Below, one piece after another: positions 38,155-47,389 of a stretch of DNA of 64,000 nucleotides (position 1 is its first letter; the number at the start of each line of letters is the position of its first letter). This stretch comes from Auraticoccus monumenti (GTDB lineage Bacteria; Actinomycetota; Actinomycetes; Propionibacteriales; Propionibacteriaceae), in contig NZ_LT629688.1 of NCBI RefSeq assembly GCF_900101785.1, positions 4,278,001 through 4,342,000 on the forward strand, in the 5' to 3' direction. The notes below the pieces were generated by a model, which saw only the letters and a program-made list of their open reading frames with translations, searched no databases and was not told the DNA's origin. Position numbers and translations under genes: made by a program.

Positions 38155-39581
38155 CAGCCGAAGCCCTTCGGCTCCGAGCCGTCGTAGTCCTCCGGCGGCA
38201 TGGCCTCACCGACCTCGAGCACGGGCTCCTCGACGGCGCGGCGCTCCTCCTCCGCCGACACCAGCAGGGTGCGGGCCTCGCCGACCGCGATCACCGAGCC
38301 GGTGACGACGACCCCGGGCACCGGGGCGCCGTCGGCCTCGGCCAGGGCGACGGCGCGCTCGATGGCGTCGTCCATCCTCGGCACCACGTGCACCCGGTCC
38401 CCGCCCAGCACGCCGGAGGCCACCTCGCCGAGCTGCTCGGCCGGCATCCCCCGGTCGGTGGAGGCCACCTGGGTCACCACCACCGAGTCGAAGAGCTCCG
38501 ACCAGGCCTCGACGATCCCGACCACGTCCTTGTCCCCCATCACCGCCAGCACCCCGACCAGCGGGGAGAAGTCGAAGGCCTCGCGGACCGCGGCGGCGGT
38601 GGCGCGTGCGCCGTGCGGGTTGTGGGCGGCGTCGAGCAGGATCGTCGGCCCGCGGCGGACGACCTCCATCCGGCCGGGCAGCCGGACGGCGTCGAAGCCC
38701 TCCTGGATGATGTCGGGCGAGAGCGCCTTCATGCCCAGGAAGGCCTCCACGGCGGCCACCGCGAGGGCGGCGTTCTGAGCCAGGTGGGCGCCGTGGGCCG
38801 GGAGGTGCAGGTCGCCGACCGGTCCCTCGGCGGCGTTGATCCGCAGCACCTGGCCGCCGACGGCTGGGGTGCGCTCCAGCAGGCCGAAGTCGACCCCCTC
38901 GCGCTGCACCAGCGCGCCGGCCTCCATCGCCCGCTCCAGCAGCACGGTGGCCGCCTCCAGGGGCTGGCCGGCGAGCACCGCGGTGGCGCCGGGCTTGATG
39001 ATGCCGGCCTTCTCGCGCGCCACCTCGGCGACCGTGCTGCCCAGCAGGTGGGTGTGGTCGAGGTCGATCGGGGTGATCACCGCGACGTCCCCGTCGGCGG
39101 CGTTGGTGGCGTCCCAGGTGCCACCCAGGCCCACCTCCAGGACCACGACGTCGACCGGGGCGTCGGCGAAGGCGGCGAAGGCCATCGCCGTGATGACCTC
39201 GAAGAAGGTCATCTCGACCCCGTCGATGCGCTGCTCGTCGACCATCGCCACGAAGGGCTCGAGCTCGTGCCAGAGGGCGTCGAAGCGCTCGTCGTCGATC
39301 GGCTCGCCGTCGATGCTGATCCGCTCGTTGACCCGGCTGAGGTGGGGGCTGGAGAACCGTCCGGTGCGCAACCCGGCCGCCCGCAGCAGCGCGTCGGCCA
39401 CGATGGCGGTGCTGCCCTTGCCGTTGGTGCCGGTGATGTGGATCGCGGGTGCGGCGCGGTGCGGGTCGCCCAGCAGGGCCAGCAGGGCGTTGATCCGCCC
39501 CAGCGAGGGGGCCACCCGCTGCTCGGGCCAGCGCGACTGCAGCCGGGCGGTGATCTGGGCGTGGGTCTCGGTGTCAGCCAT
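38151..39581 (-). CDS. folC: Bifunctional folylpolyglutamate/dihydrofolate synthase
   Basis: Mur-ligase-type ATP-dependent enzyme of 476 residues adding glutamate to folates. The P-loop is HITGTNGKGSTAIVAD, followed by FSSPHLSRVNERISIDGEPI. The Mur-type central loop has VDVVVLEVGLGGTWDATN, ITPIDLDHTHLLGSTVAEVAREKAGI and the C-terminal ILLDAAHNPHGARA. ATG 39581 (MADTETHAQITARLQSRWPEQ) is chosen because the 19 upstream codons in frame show no similarity. In many actinobacteria valS precedes folC; that gene is absent here. Confidence 0.96.
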   Translation of the reverse strand: MADTETHAQITARLQSRWPEQRVAPSLGRINALLALLGDPHRAAPAIHITGTNGKGSTAIVADALLRAAGLRTGRFSSPHLSRVNERISIDGEPIDDERFDALWHELEPFVAMVDEQRIDGVEMTFFEVITAMAFAAFADAPVDVVVLEVGLGGTWDATNAADGDVAVITPIDLDHTHLLGSTVAEVAREKAGIIKPGATAVLAGQPLEAATVLLERAMEAGALVQREGVDFGLLERTPAVGGQVLRINAAEGPVGDLHLPAHGAHLAQNAALAVAAVEAFLGMKALSPDIIQEGFDAVRLPGRMEVVRRGPTILLDAAHNPHGARATAAAVREAFDFSPLVGVLAVMGDKDVVGIVEAWSELFDSVVVTQVASTDRGMPAEQLGEVASGVLGGDRVHVVPRMDDAIERAVALAEADGAPVPGVVVTGSVIAVGEARTLLVSAEEERRAVEEPVLEVGEAMPPEDYDGSEPKGFGW

Positions 39582-39707
39582 GTCGTGCCCAGCGTAGTGG
39601 CCGGAACCCTGAGGGGCGCCTCCTCGTTGAACCAGCAACTATGCTGCTGCGCGGCATGGCGCGGGAGCGGCGTCCTGCCGACCGGAGTGAACGACTGAGG
39701 AGAAGCG

Positions 39708-40490
39708 ATGACGAAGCGGACGCAGGCGCCCAAGGCCGGAGGCCGGAGGGAGCAGCTGCGCCAGCAGGCGGCGGCCGCGGAGGCCAGACGCCGTCAGAAG
39801 CGCATCCTGCTGGTGGGGGTGGCCATCGTCGTCGCGGCGGCCCTCGTCGTCGGTGTCGTGGTCGGCGTCCAGGCGCTGCGTGGGCGCGCCAACGAGGTCG
39901 CGGGTGTGACCCCGCCGAATGCCAACGCCGACAACACCGGCATCATCGCCAACCCCGGGGTGGCCCCGGCCGACGCGCCGGTGCTCACCATCTACCAGGA
40001 CTTCCAGTGCCCGGCCTGCAAGTCCTTCGAGGACGCCCTCGGCGCCACCGTGAACGAGATGGCCGCCAGCGGCCAGGTCACCGTCGAGCACCGCACCATG
40101 ACCTTCCTGGACCGCAGCCTCCGCAACGACGCCTCCTTCCGCGCTGGTGTGGCCGCCGCCTGCGCCGACGTGGCCGGTGCCTACACCGACTACTACGGCG
40201 TCATCTACGCCAACCAGCCCGCCTCCGAGGGCACCGGCTACAGCGACGACCAGCTGCTGACCCGCTTCCCCGAGGAGGCCGGTCTGACCGGTGAGACGCT
40301 GGAGACCTTCAAGTCCTGCTACCGGGGCAAGGACACCGCCGCCTTCGTCCGGGGCACCGACGCCGCCTCCACCGCCGCCGAGGTGAGCAGCACCCCGACC
40401 ATCCGCGTCAACGGCGAGGACTTCGACGCGAGCCAGTACTACGCCAACCCCGCCGCCTTCGCCGCCGCGGTGGAGCAGGCCGCCGCCTGA
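39708..40490 (+). CDS. Membrane-anchored DsbA-like thioredoxin-fold protein
   Basis: Protein of 260 residues with a basic cytoplasmic tail, one membrane helix (about 33-55) and an extracytoplasmic thioredoxin-like domain. The redox site is CPAC (C101, C104) in DFQCPACKSFEDALG, and the cis-Pro loop is SSTPTIRVNGEDFD. These features fit DsbA/MdbA-type thiol oxidases or vitamin-K-linked systems of actinobacteria, which oxidise secreted proteins. GAGGAG lies six bases before the ATG. Possible client: the Ig-repeat secreted protein encoded immediately downstream. This is an inference from proximity. Confidence 0.88.
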   Translation: MTKRTQAPKAGGRREQLRQQAAAAEARRRQKRILLVGVAIVVAAALVVGVVVGVQALRGRANEVAGVTPPNANADNTGIIANPGVAPADAPVLTIYQDFQCPACKSFEDALGATVNEMAASGQVTVEHRTMTFLDRSLRNDASFRAGVAAACADVAGAYTDYYGVIYANQPASEGTGYSDDQLLTRFPEEAGLTGETLETFKSCYRGKDTAAFVRGTDAASTAAEVSSTPTIRVNGEDFDASQYYANPAAFAAAVEQAAA

Positions 40491-40519
40491 AGCGTCACCG
40501 ACCCGTGACCTCGTCGTCA

Positions 40520-40548
40520 TTGGTCGGTGTGCCGGCCCCCGGTAGGCT
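40520..40548 (+). promoter_or_regulatory. Promoter of the Ig-repeat protein gene
   Basis: TTGGTC (40520-40525) and TAGGCT (40543-40548) are exactly 17 bases apart. The predicted start near 40555 leaves a leader of about 31 bases before the ATG at 40586. Confidence 0.65.
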
Positions 40549-40585
40549 CTGAGACCAGCAGCCTCCAGCCCCCGGGAGCCCGGAC

Positions 40586-42139
40586 ATGTCCCCATCCAGG
40601 ACGCCCGCCTGCGGGAGACGCGCACCTCGCGCCCTCCTGGTCGGTGCGCTCGCCCTGGTCGCCATGGCCGCCCTCGCGAGCCCCGCCGCCGGGGACGACC
40701 GCCGCCGGGTGACGGCCACCGCCGAGGCCTACGTCGACGCCGCCACGGGTCGCGAGGTGGAGCAGGTCGGCCCCGGGCAGGACTTCTACGTCCGCTACGC
40801 CCTCAGCAACCAGAACGCCTACCCCGTCGTGGTCAGCGAGGTCTCGGGGAACTTCGGCAGCCCAGCGGCCTGCCCGGTGGTGCCGGCCGGTTCCGACGAC
40901 CGCGGCGACCTCCCGGTCGTGCTGGACGGGCGGACCACCGGCGTGGTCGGGGACGACGTGGCCACCTGGCGCCGCGAGGGCGAGTGCCGCGACGTCCTGG
41001 AGTGGACGGCCGACGGCGTCGAGGCGGAGCGCGTGCCCACGGCCGTGGAGGCCGACGCCGAGGACCACCGGCTGGGCGAGACCACGAGGCTCAGGGCGCG
41101 GGTCAGCAGCGAGTGGCTGGCGGTGTCCTCCGGCCGGGTGGAGTTCTCCGTCGACGGGCGGAGGCTTGGCTCCAGCCGGGTCCGCGACGGTCGCGCCTCG
41201 CTGGAGGTCGACTCCCGCAGGGTCGACGTCGGGCGGCACCGCGTGGTGGCAGAGTACGAGGCGGCCGCCGACGGGCCGGCCGGCTCGGTGTCGGAGGCCG
41301 TCGGGTTCACCGTCGCCCAGGCCGACCGCCAGTCCCGCACCCGGGTGGCGGCCAGCAGCCAGCGCTACGACCTGCCCGGACGGCTGCGGGCCACCGTCGC
41401 CCCCGAGGACGCCCAGGGCGAGGTGCAGTTCCTGGTCGACGGCGAGCCCTACGGCGACCCCGTCCGGGTGCGCTCGGGCACGGCGGAGCTGCGCACCGGT
41501 CCCGCTCGTCTCGAGGTGGGGACGCACTCGGTCCGTGCCTCCTTCGACAGCGACGAGGAGTCCCTGGCGGGGTCGACCTCCTCCCGCTCGGAGTTCGTCA
41601 TCAGCCAGGTGCCCACCACCATCCGCGCCGAGGTGTCCCCGTCACGGACCCGACCGGGCTCGGTGGTCACGCTGCGCGGACAGGTCGACGTCGGCGCGGA
41701 CGGCTACCGGCTGCCCGACGGCGCCCGGGTCGACGTCCTGGACGCCGCCGGGGGCCGGCTGGGCGAGACCGGTGTGGCCCGTGACGGCGGCTTCGAGGTG
41801 GCCGTCGCCGTGCCCGCGGACGCCCCGGGCGGTCGGCTGGTGCTCTTCGTGAGCTACCCCGGGACGTCCACCTTCGGTGGAGCCATCGTCGACCGCGCGG
41901 TCGAGGTGGAACCCGCCCCCAGCCCGACGCCGACCCCAAGCCCCACACCCACCCCGACCCCCTCGGCCACGCCGGCGACCGAGCCGTCGGCGGCACCGCC
42001 GGCCGATCCCGGCCCCCCGCAGGACCGGCTGCCCGACCTGGTGCCGGGCTCGCCCGCCCCCTCCCCGGTGACGGCGCTGCTGGGCACGGCGATGCTGGTG
42101 GCCGGCGGGACCGTCCTGCTGCGGAGGGCCCTGCGGTGA
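40586..42139 (+). CDS. Secreted cell-surface Ig-like repeat protein
   Basis: Protein of 517 residues: a signal peptide (about 1-36, ending PAAGD), at least three Ig-like repeats, a Pro-rich stalk (PSPTPTPSPTPTPTPSATP) and a C-terminal membrane helix with RRALR. Repeated GRVEFSVDGRRLGSS... and GEVQFLVDGEPYGDP... units, each followed by ...VGRHRVVAEYEA or ...VGTHSVRASFDS, are bacterial Ig-like (big_3 style) folds. Only one Cys pair is visible in the first 110 residues. There is no LPXTG motif, so it is held in the membrane rather than by sortase. Likely surface or adhesion role; ligand unknown. Confidence 0.8.
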   Translation: MSPSRTPACGRRAPRALLVGALALVAMAALASPAAGDDRRRVTATAEAYVDAATGREVEQVGPGQDFYVRYALSNQNAYPVVVSEVSGNFGSPAACPVVPAGSDDRGDLPVVLDGRTTGVVGDDVATWRREGECRDVLEWTADGVEAERVPTAVEADAEDHRLGETTRLRARVSSEWLAVSSGRVEFSVDGRRLGSSRVRDGRASLEVDSRRVDVGRHRVVAEYEAAADGPAGSVSEAVGFTVAQADRQSRTRVAASSQRYDLPGRLRATVAPEDAQGEVQFLVDGEPYGDPVRVRSGTAELRTGPARLEVGTHSVRASFDSDEESLAGSTSSRSEFVISQVPTTIRAEVSPSRTRPGSVVTLRGQVDVGADGYRLPDGARVDVLDAAGGRLGETGVARDGGFEVAVAVPADAPGGRLVLFVSYPGTSTFGGAIVDRAVEVEPAPSPTPTPSPTPTPTPSATPATEPSAAPPADPGPPQDRLPDLVPGSPAPSPVTALLGTAMLVAGGTVLLRRALR

Positions 42140-42689
42140 CCCCGACCGGCACCCCGGGCCCGCTGGTGCGCCCGGCGATGGCGGTCGATGTCGTGGCCAT
42201 CACCGACATCTACAACCACGCCGTCGTGCACACCACGGCGAGCTACGACCTGGCCCCGGTGAGCCTGCTCTCCCGGGAGCTGTGGTTCGCCGAGAAGCAG
42301 GCCGACGGGTGGCCGGTGCTGGTGGTGGAGGTGCAGGGCGTGGTGGTCGGCTGGAGCACGTTCGGCCCGTTCCGGCCCAAGGCCGGCTTCCAGCACACCG
42401 TCGAGCACAGCGTCTACGTGGCCGACGGGCACCAGGGCCACGGTCTCGGCCGGGCCCTGCTGCAGCCGCTGATCGAGGAGTGCCGTCGACGGGGGGTCCA
42501 CGCCATGGTCGGCGGTCTGGACGCGGACAACGCCGGCAGCCTCGCCTTCCACCGCCGGCTCGGCTTCGTCGAGGCCGGGCGGCTGCCGCAGGTGGGGCGG
42601 AAGTTCGACCGGTGGCTCAACCTGGTCTTCGCCGTCCTGCTGCTCGACGAGGAGGACGAGGCCCCCGCCGGGCGGGTGGGGGTCGAGGG

Positions 42690-42693
<4 letters not shown>
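42136..42693 (+). CDS. GNAT acetyltransferase, phosphinothricin-acetyltransferase-like
   Basis: Acetyl-CoA-dependent N-acetyltransferase of 185 residues. [23 protein letters not shown] and [26 protein letters not shown] are hallmarks of the PAT/Bar group, with the CoA loop [19 protein letters not shown] and the end region [34 protein letters not shown]. These enzymes acetylate glufosinate-like amines or methionine sulfoximine. The GTG overlaps the preceding stop (GTGA). Its TAG stop shares bases with the clpX stop (CTAG, 42690-42693), so it abuts clpX tail to tail. Confidence 0.88.
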
Positions 42694-43976
<1,283 letters not shown>

Positions 43977-44003
43977 GAAACTTCCTCCCTGCGATGGTTC
44001 CTC

Positions 44004-44009
44004 AGCCTA
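44004..44009 (-). promoter_or_regulatory. Possible -10 box of clpX
   Basis: TAGGCT on the minus strand, about 28 bases before the clpX ATG and directly after the clpP terminator. The -35 region (near CTGCGA) is weak, so this is a tentative call. Confidence 0.4.
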
Positions 44010-44048
44010 ACCCGGCGTCCGTCCGCTCGCAGCGGATGGACGCCGGGT
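44010..44048 (-). terminator. Strong hairpin after the clpP1-clpP2 operon
   Basis: ACCCGGCGTCC (44010-44020) pairs with GGACGCCGGGT (44038-44048) and TCCGCT with AGCGGA. One G-T pair lies between them and the loop is CGC, so the stem has 18 pairs. It lies 18 bases past the clpP2 stop and separates the clpP transcript from clpX. Confidence 0.8.
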
Positions 44049-44066
44049 CGGGCGACGAGGGCTGTG

Positions 44067-44723
44067 TCAGCCCAGATCCTTCATCGACGTCAGGATGTCG
44101 TCGATGATGCCGTACTCCTTGGCCTCCTCGGCCGTGAGGAACTTGTCGCGCTCGATGTCACGGGTGATCGTCTCGATCGGCTGGCCGGTGTCGCGGGCCA
44201 GCATGCCCTCCATCTGGGAGCGGATCCGCAGGATCTCGCGGGCCTGGATCTCCAGGTCCGAGGACTGGCCGTAGCTGCCCTCGGTGGCCGGCTGGTGGAT
44301 CAGGATCCGGCTGTTGGGCAGCGCCAGGCGCTGACCCTTGGCTCCGGCGGCCAGCAGCACGGCCGCGGCCGAGGCGGCCTGGCCGAGGCAGACCGTCTGC
44401 ACGGGCGGCTTGATGTACTGCATCGTGTCGTAGATGGCCGTCAGCGCGGTGAAGGAGCCACCGGGTGAGTTGATGTACATCTGGATCTGGCGGTCGGCGT
44501 CCATCGACTGCAGGCACAGCAGCTGCGCCATCACGGCGTTGGCGACGTCGTCCATGATCGGGGTGCCGAGGAAGATGATGCGGTCCTCGAACAGCTTGGT
44601 GTAGGGGTCGACCCGGCGGATGCCGTAGGAGGTGCGCTCCTCCCACTGCGGGATGTAGTAGTTCATCTCCGGCGAGATCGGGGGCTGCCCGCTGCCTGCG
44701 GACATGGCGATCGCGTTGCTCAT
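44067..44723 (-). CDS. clpP2: ATP-dependent Clp protease proteolytic subunit ClpP2
   Basis: Serine protease subunit of 218 residues. LFEDRIIFLGTPIMDDVANAV opens the Clp fold and [19 protein letters not shown] forms the handle. The catalytic Ser is in CLGQAASAAAVLLAAG, the His in ILIHQPATEG, and the Asp in TRDIERDKFL. ATG 44723 (MSNAIAMSAGSG) is used; GTG 44732 would add three residues. Actinobacteria need both ClpP1 and ClpP2, which assemble as a hetero-tetradecamer. clpP1 ends only 14 bases upstream. Confidence 0.96.
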   Translation of the reverse strand: MSNAIAMSAGSGQPPISPEMNYYIPQWEERTSYGIRRVDPYTKLFEDRIIFLGTPIMDDVANAVMAQLLCLQSMDADRQIQMYINSPGGSFTALTAIYDTMQYIKPPVQTVCLGQAASAAAVLLAAGAKGQRLALPNSRILIHQPATEGSYGQSSDLEIQAREILRIRSQMEGMLARDTGQPIETITRDIERDKFLTAEEAKEYGIIDDILTSMKDLG

Positions 44724-44737
44724 GGCGTCCACGTTCC

Positions 44738-45388
44738 TCACTGGTTCGGGCCCTCCGCGCGCACCTGGGCGGCGCGCTCGTAGACCTGGTCGATGAAGCC
44801 GTACTCGAGGGCCTGGTCGGCGGTGAACCAGCGGTCGCGGTCGGAGTCGGCCTCGATCTGCTCCAGCGGCTGGCCGGTGTGCTCGGCGATCAGCCCGGCC
44901 ATCACGGACTTGATGTGCAGCGACTGCTCGGCCTGGATCCGGATGTCGGAGGCGGTGCCGCCCAGACCACCGGAGGGCTGGTGCATCATGATCCGGCTGT
45001 GCGGCAGGGCGAAGCGCTTGCCCGGGGTGCCCGCGCTGAGCAGGAACTGCCCCATGGAAGCGGCCAGGCCCATGGCCACGGTGGCCACGTCGTTGGAGAT
45101 CCACTGCATGGTGTCGAAGATCGCCATGCCGGAGTCCACCGAACCACCCGGTGAGTTGATGTAGAGCCAGATGTCCTTCTGCGGGTCCTCCGCGTTCAGG
45201 AGCAGCATCTGGGCGCAGATGGCGTTGGCGTTCTCGTCCCGGACCTCTGAGCCCAGGAAGATGATGCGGTTCGCCAGCAGCGACTGGTAGACGTTGTCGG
45301 TCATGCCGAAGTTGGCGGCGCCGCCGCCTGCGGCGCGCAGCGGGTCAGCACCTCCGGCGGGGACGTTGGCGTGCAGTCTCTCGTTCAC
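44738..45388 (-). CDS. clpP1: ATP-dependent Clp protease proteolytic subunit ClpP1
   Basis: Serine protease subunit of up to 216 residues. The catalytic Ser is in [17 protein letters not shown], the His in [13 protein letters not shown], and the Asp in [34 protein letters not shown] is the conserved substrate-loop segment. GTG 45388 gives a Gly/Ala-rich pro-region ([21 protein letters not shown]) before [10 protein letters not shown], and this pro-region is likely removed on maturation. A start at the internal ATG (MTDN) is possible. It is the first gene of the clpP1-clpP2 operon. Confidence 0.95.
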   Translation of the reverse strand: MNERLHANVPAGGADPLRAAGGGAANFGMTDNVYQSLLANRIIFLGSEVRDENANAICAQMLLLNAEDPQKDIWLYINSPGGSVDSGMAIFDTMQWISNDVATVAMGLAASMGQFLLSAGTPGKRFALPHSRIMMHQPSGGLGGTASDIRIQAEQSLHIKSVMAGLIAEHTGQPLEQIEADSDRDRWFTADQALEYGFIDQVYERAAQVRAEGPNQ

Positions 45389-45481
45389 GTGCTCGACGCT
45401 ACCGCCCGGTGGTGACAGACCGGAGCGGACACGGGTGCTGTTCGCTCACGGCGCAGGGCGCTCCGGACGGACCGGGACGCG

Positions 45482-45519
45482 CCGAGGGGGCGGCCGGATC
45501 GCTCCGACCACCCCCTCGG
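45482..45519 (-). terminator. Hairpin after tig
   Basis: CCGAGGGGG (45482-45490) pairs with CCCCCTCGG (45511-45519), with further internal GG/CC and GGA/TCC pairs. It follows the trigger factor stop at 45537 by about 18 bases on the minus strand. Confidence 0.6.
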
Positions 45520-45536
45520 GTGCAGCTGCTACCGCG

Positions 45537-47003
45537 TCAGCGCGACTCGGTCTCCGTGGCCGACGCCGGGGAGGCGGGGCTGTCGGGTGAGTCCGGGCTG
45601 TCCGGCGAGTCCGGGCTGTCCGGGGACTCCGCACCGGCCGGCTCGTCAGCGGCGGGCTCGGTGATGGAACCGTCGTTGCCCAGGTTGGCCAGCTCGACCT
45701 TCTCACCGGCGGTGTCGGTGACCGTGGCGGACTCCACGATGAGGGCCAGCGCCTTGCCGCGGCGGATCTCGGTCATCCACTCCGGCAGGTGGTTGTGCTC
45801 CATCATGTGCTGCATCTCCTGCTCCGGAGACGTGTTGCTCTGCTGCGCCTTGCGGAAGATGTGCTGGGTCAGGTCCTCCTGCTCGACGCCGATCTCGCGG
45901 TCGTCGGCCACCTTGTCCAGCAGCAGCTGGGCCTTGAGCGCAGCCTCGCCACGGACCTCGACCTCGGCCCAGAACTCCTCGGGGGTCTCGGCCTCCTCGG
46001 CCTCCTCCGACTCCTGCAGGTACTGCTCCAGCGACAGGCCGGCCTGGGCCAGCTGCTGCTCGATCTGCGTGCGGCGGGCGGCGAGCTCGTCGGTGCGCAG
46101 CCCCTCGGGCAGGGAGACGTCCAGGTCGGCGACGATGGCCTCCAGGACGGCGTCACGAGCCTTGGCGGCCTGGTCCAGACGGGCCATGTTGGTCAGCCGG
46201 CTGACGACGTCGCCGCGCAGCTGCTCGGCGGTGTCGAACTCCGAGACCATCTGGGCGAAGTCGTCGTCGATCTCGGGCAGCTCCTGCTCCTGCACCTTGG
46301 ACACGGTGACGCGGATGTCGGCCTCGGTGCCGCGGGCGGCACCGCCGACCAGGGTGGAGGTGAACTCCTTGGACTCACCCGCCGACAGCCCGGTGAGGGC
46401 GTCGTCCAGGCCGTCCAGCATGCCGCCGGCGCCGACCTTGTAGGTGATGCCCTCGGCCTGGGCGTCCTCGAGGGTCTCCCCGTCCTTGGTGGCGACCAGG
46501 TCCAGGGTGACGACGTCGCCCTCGCCGGCGGCGCGCTCGACGTCGATCAGGGAGCCGAAGCGCTCGCGCAGGGTCTGCAGCTGCTGCTCGACGAGCTCCT
46601 CGGAGACGTCCAGGGGCTCCACCTCCACCGCGACGGAGGAGAAGTCGGGCAGGTCGAACTCGGGGCGGACGTCCACCTCGGCGGTGAACTCGATCAGGTC
46701 GCCGTCCTCGAGCTTGGTCACCTCGACCTCGGGCTGGCCGAGGGGGGTGATCGAGGCCTCCTGGACGGCCTTGGTGTACAGGCCGGGGAGGGCGTCGTTG
46801 ATGGCCTCCTGGAGCACCATCCCGCGCCCGAAGCGCTGGTCGATGACCATCGGGGGCACCTTGCCCTTGCGGAAGCCGGGGATCGTCACCTGCTCGGCGA
46901 TCGACTTGTAAGCCTTGTCCAGGCTCGGCTTCAGCTCGGCGAAGGGGACCTCGACGGTGAGCCTGACCCGGTTCGGGCTCAGCTCCTCAACAGTGCTGGG
47001 CAC
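45537..47003 (-). CDS. tig: Trigger factor with a repetitive acidic tail
   Basis: Ribosome-bound peptidyl-prolyl isomerase and chaperone of 488 residues. The ribosome-binding motif is IPGFRKGKVPPMVID (about 40-54) and the FKBP-like domain is GDVVTLDLVATKDGETLED to GGMLDGLDDALTGLSAGESKEF. The C-terminal chaperone arms run from about 260 to 430. The last 40 residues are five consecutive SPD-type units followed by SPASPAS, a feature not needed for function elsewhere. GTG 47003 is chosen because GAGGAG is seven bases upstream. tig-clpP1-clpP2 is a conserved order. Confidence 0.95.
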   Translation of the reverse strand: MPSTVEELSPNRVRLTVEVPFAELKPSLDKAYKSIAEQVTIPGFRKGKVPPMVIDQRFGRGMVLQEAINDALPGLYTKAVQEASITPLGQPEVEVTKLEDGDLIEFTAEVDVRPEFDLPDFSSVAVEVEPLDVSEELVEQQLQTLRERFGSLIDVERAAGEGDVVTLDLVATKDGETLEDAQAEGITYKVGAGGMLDGLDDALTGLSAGESKEFTSTLVGGAARGTEADIRVTVSKVQEQELPEIDDDFAQMVSEFDTAEQLRGDVVSRLTNMARLDQAAKARDAVLEAIVADLDVSLPEGLRTDELAARRTQIEQQLAQAGLSLEQYLQESEEAEEAETPEEFWAEVEVRGEAALKAQLLLDKVADDREIGVEQEDLTQHIFRKAQQSNTSPEQEMQHMMEHNHLPEWMTEIRRGKALALIVESATVTDTAGEKVELANLGNDGSITEPAADEPAGAESPDSPDSPDSPDSPDSPASPASATETESR

Positions 47004-47066
47004 AGCAGAACTCCTCGGTGAATGGGTGCGCGGGCGCGCGTCAGCGCACACCGCAAGTGCCGGGTC

Positions 47067-47096
47067 AGCCTACTGCCGGGCCCCGACGGCGGCCAA
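47067..47096 (-). promoter_or_regulatory. tig promoter
   Basis: On the minus strand TTGGCC (47091-47096) and TAGGCT (47067-47072) are 18 bases apart. The start point near 47060 leaves a leader of about 57 bases before GTG 47003. Confidence 0.6.
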
Positions 47097-47126
47097 TCCA
47101 GGCGCCGTGAGGACGTCCTGGTGGGC

Positions 47127-47132
47127 TACAGT
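47127..47132 (+). promoter_or_regulatory. Likely -10 box of tRNA-Pro
   Basis: TACAGT lies about 20 bases before the tRNA-Pro 5' end. The same TACAGTG occurs at 47270-47276, about 24 bases before tRNA-Gly, which supports a shared promoter type. The -35 boxes are not clear in either case. Confidence 0.4.
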
Positions 47133-47153
47133 GACCGGGTTCCGTCACGGAAT

Positions 47154-47229
47154 CGGGGCGTAGCGTAGTGGCTAGCGCGCCTGCTTTGGGAGCAGGAGAT
47201 CGCAGGTTCGAGTCCTGTCGCCCCGACCA
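47154..47229 (+). tRNA. tRNA-Pro (anticodon TGG)
   Basis: Acceptor CGGGGCG pairs with CGCCCCG, the anticodon stem CCTGC/GCAGG closes loop TTTGGGA, giving anticodon TGG for proline. The T arm has GGTTCGAGTCC. The discriminator is A and CCA is encoded (47227-47229), unlike tRNA-Ala at 5555. Confidence 0.95.
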
Positions 47230-47269
47230 CCCGGACCCGCCGCTCGTGGCGGCCGGGAGTGCCTTCGTC

Positions 47270-47275
47270 TACAGT
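47270..47275 (+). promoter_or_regulatory. Likely -10 box of tRNA-Gly
   Basis: TACAGT, part of TACAGTG, matches the box upstream of tRNA-Pro in sequence and in distance to the mature 5' end. Confidence 0.4.
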
Positions 47276-47299
47276 GGCACCGCTGCTCACGGGCAGCGT

Positions 47300-47373
47300 G
47301 CGGGTGTAGCTCAATGGTAGAGCCCCAGTCTTCCAAACTGGATATGCCGGTTCGATCCCGGTCACCCGCTCCA
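47300..47373 (+). tRNA. tRNA-Gly (anticodon TCC)
   Basis: Acceptor GCGGGTG pairs with CACCCGC. The anticodon stem CCAGT/ACTGG closes loop CTTCCAA, giving anticodon TCC for glycine. The T arm has GGTTCGATCCC. The discriminator is T and CCA is encoded (47371-47373). Confidence 0.95.
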
Positions 47374-47389
47374 GCGCCCCAGCCGGGGT

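Noticed and set aside
39627-39645. TTGAAC and TATGCT as a promoter for the DsbA-like gene
   Set aside because: The boxes are only 7 bases apart, far too close for a promoter pair.
47126-47365. Minus-strand frame reading MTGIEPAYPVWKTGALPLSY and GATGLEPAISCSQSRR
   Set aside because: It is the translated opposite strand of tRNA-Gly and tRNA-Pro, another common artefact.
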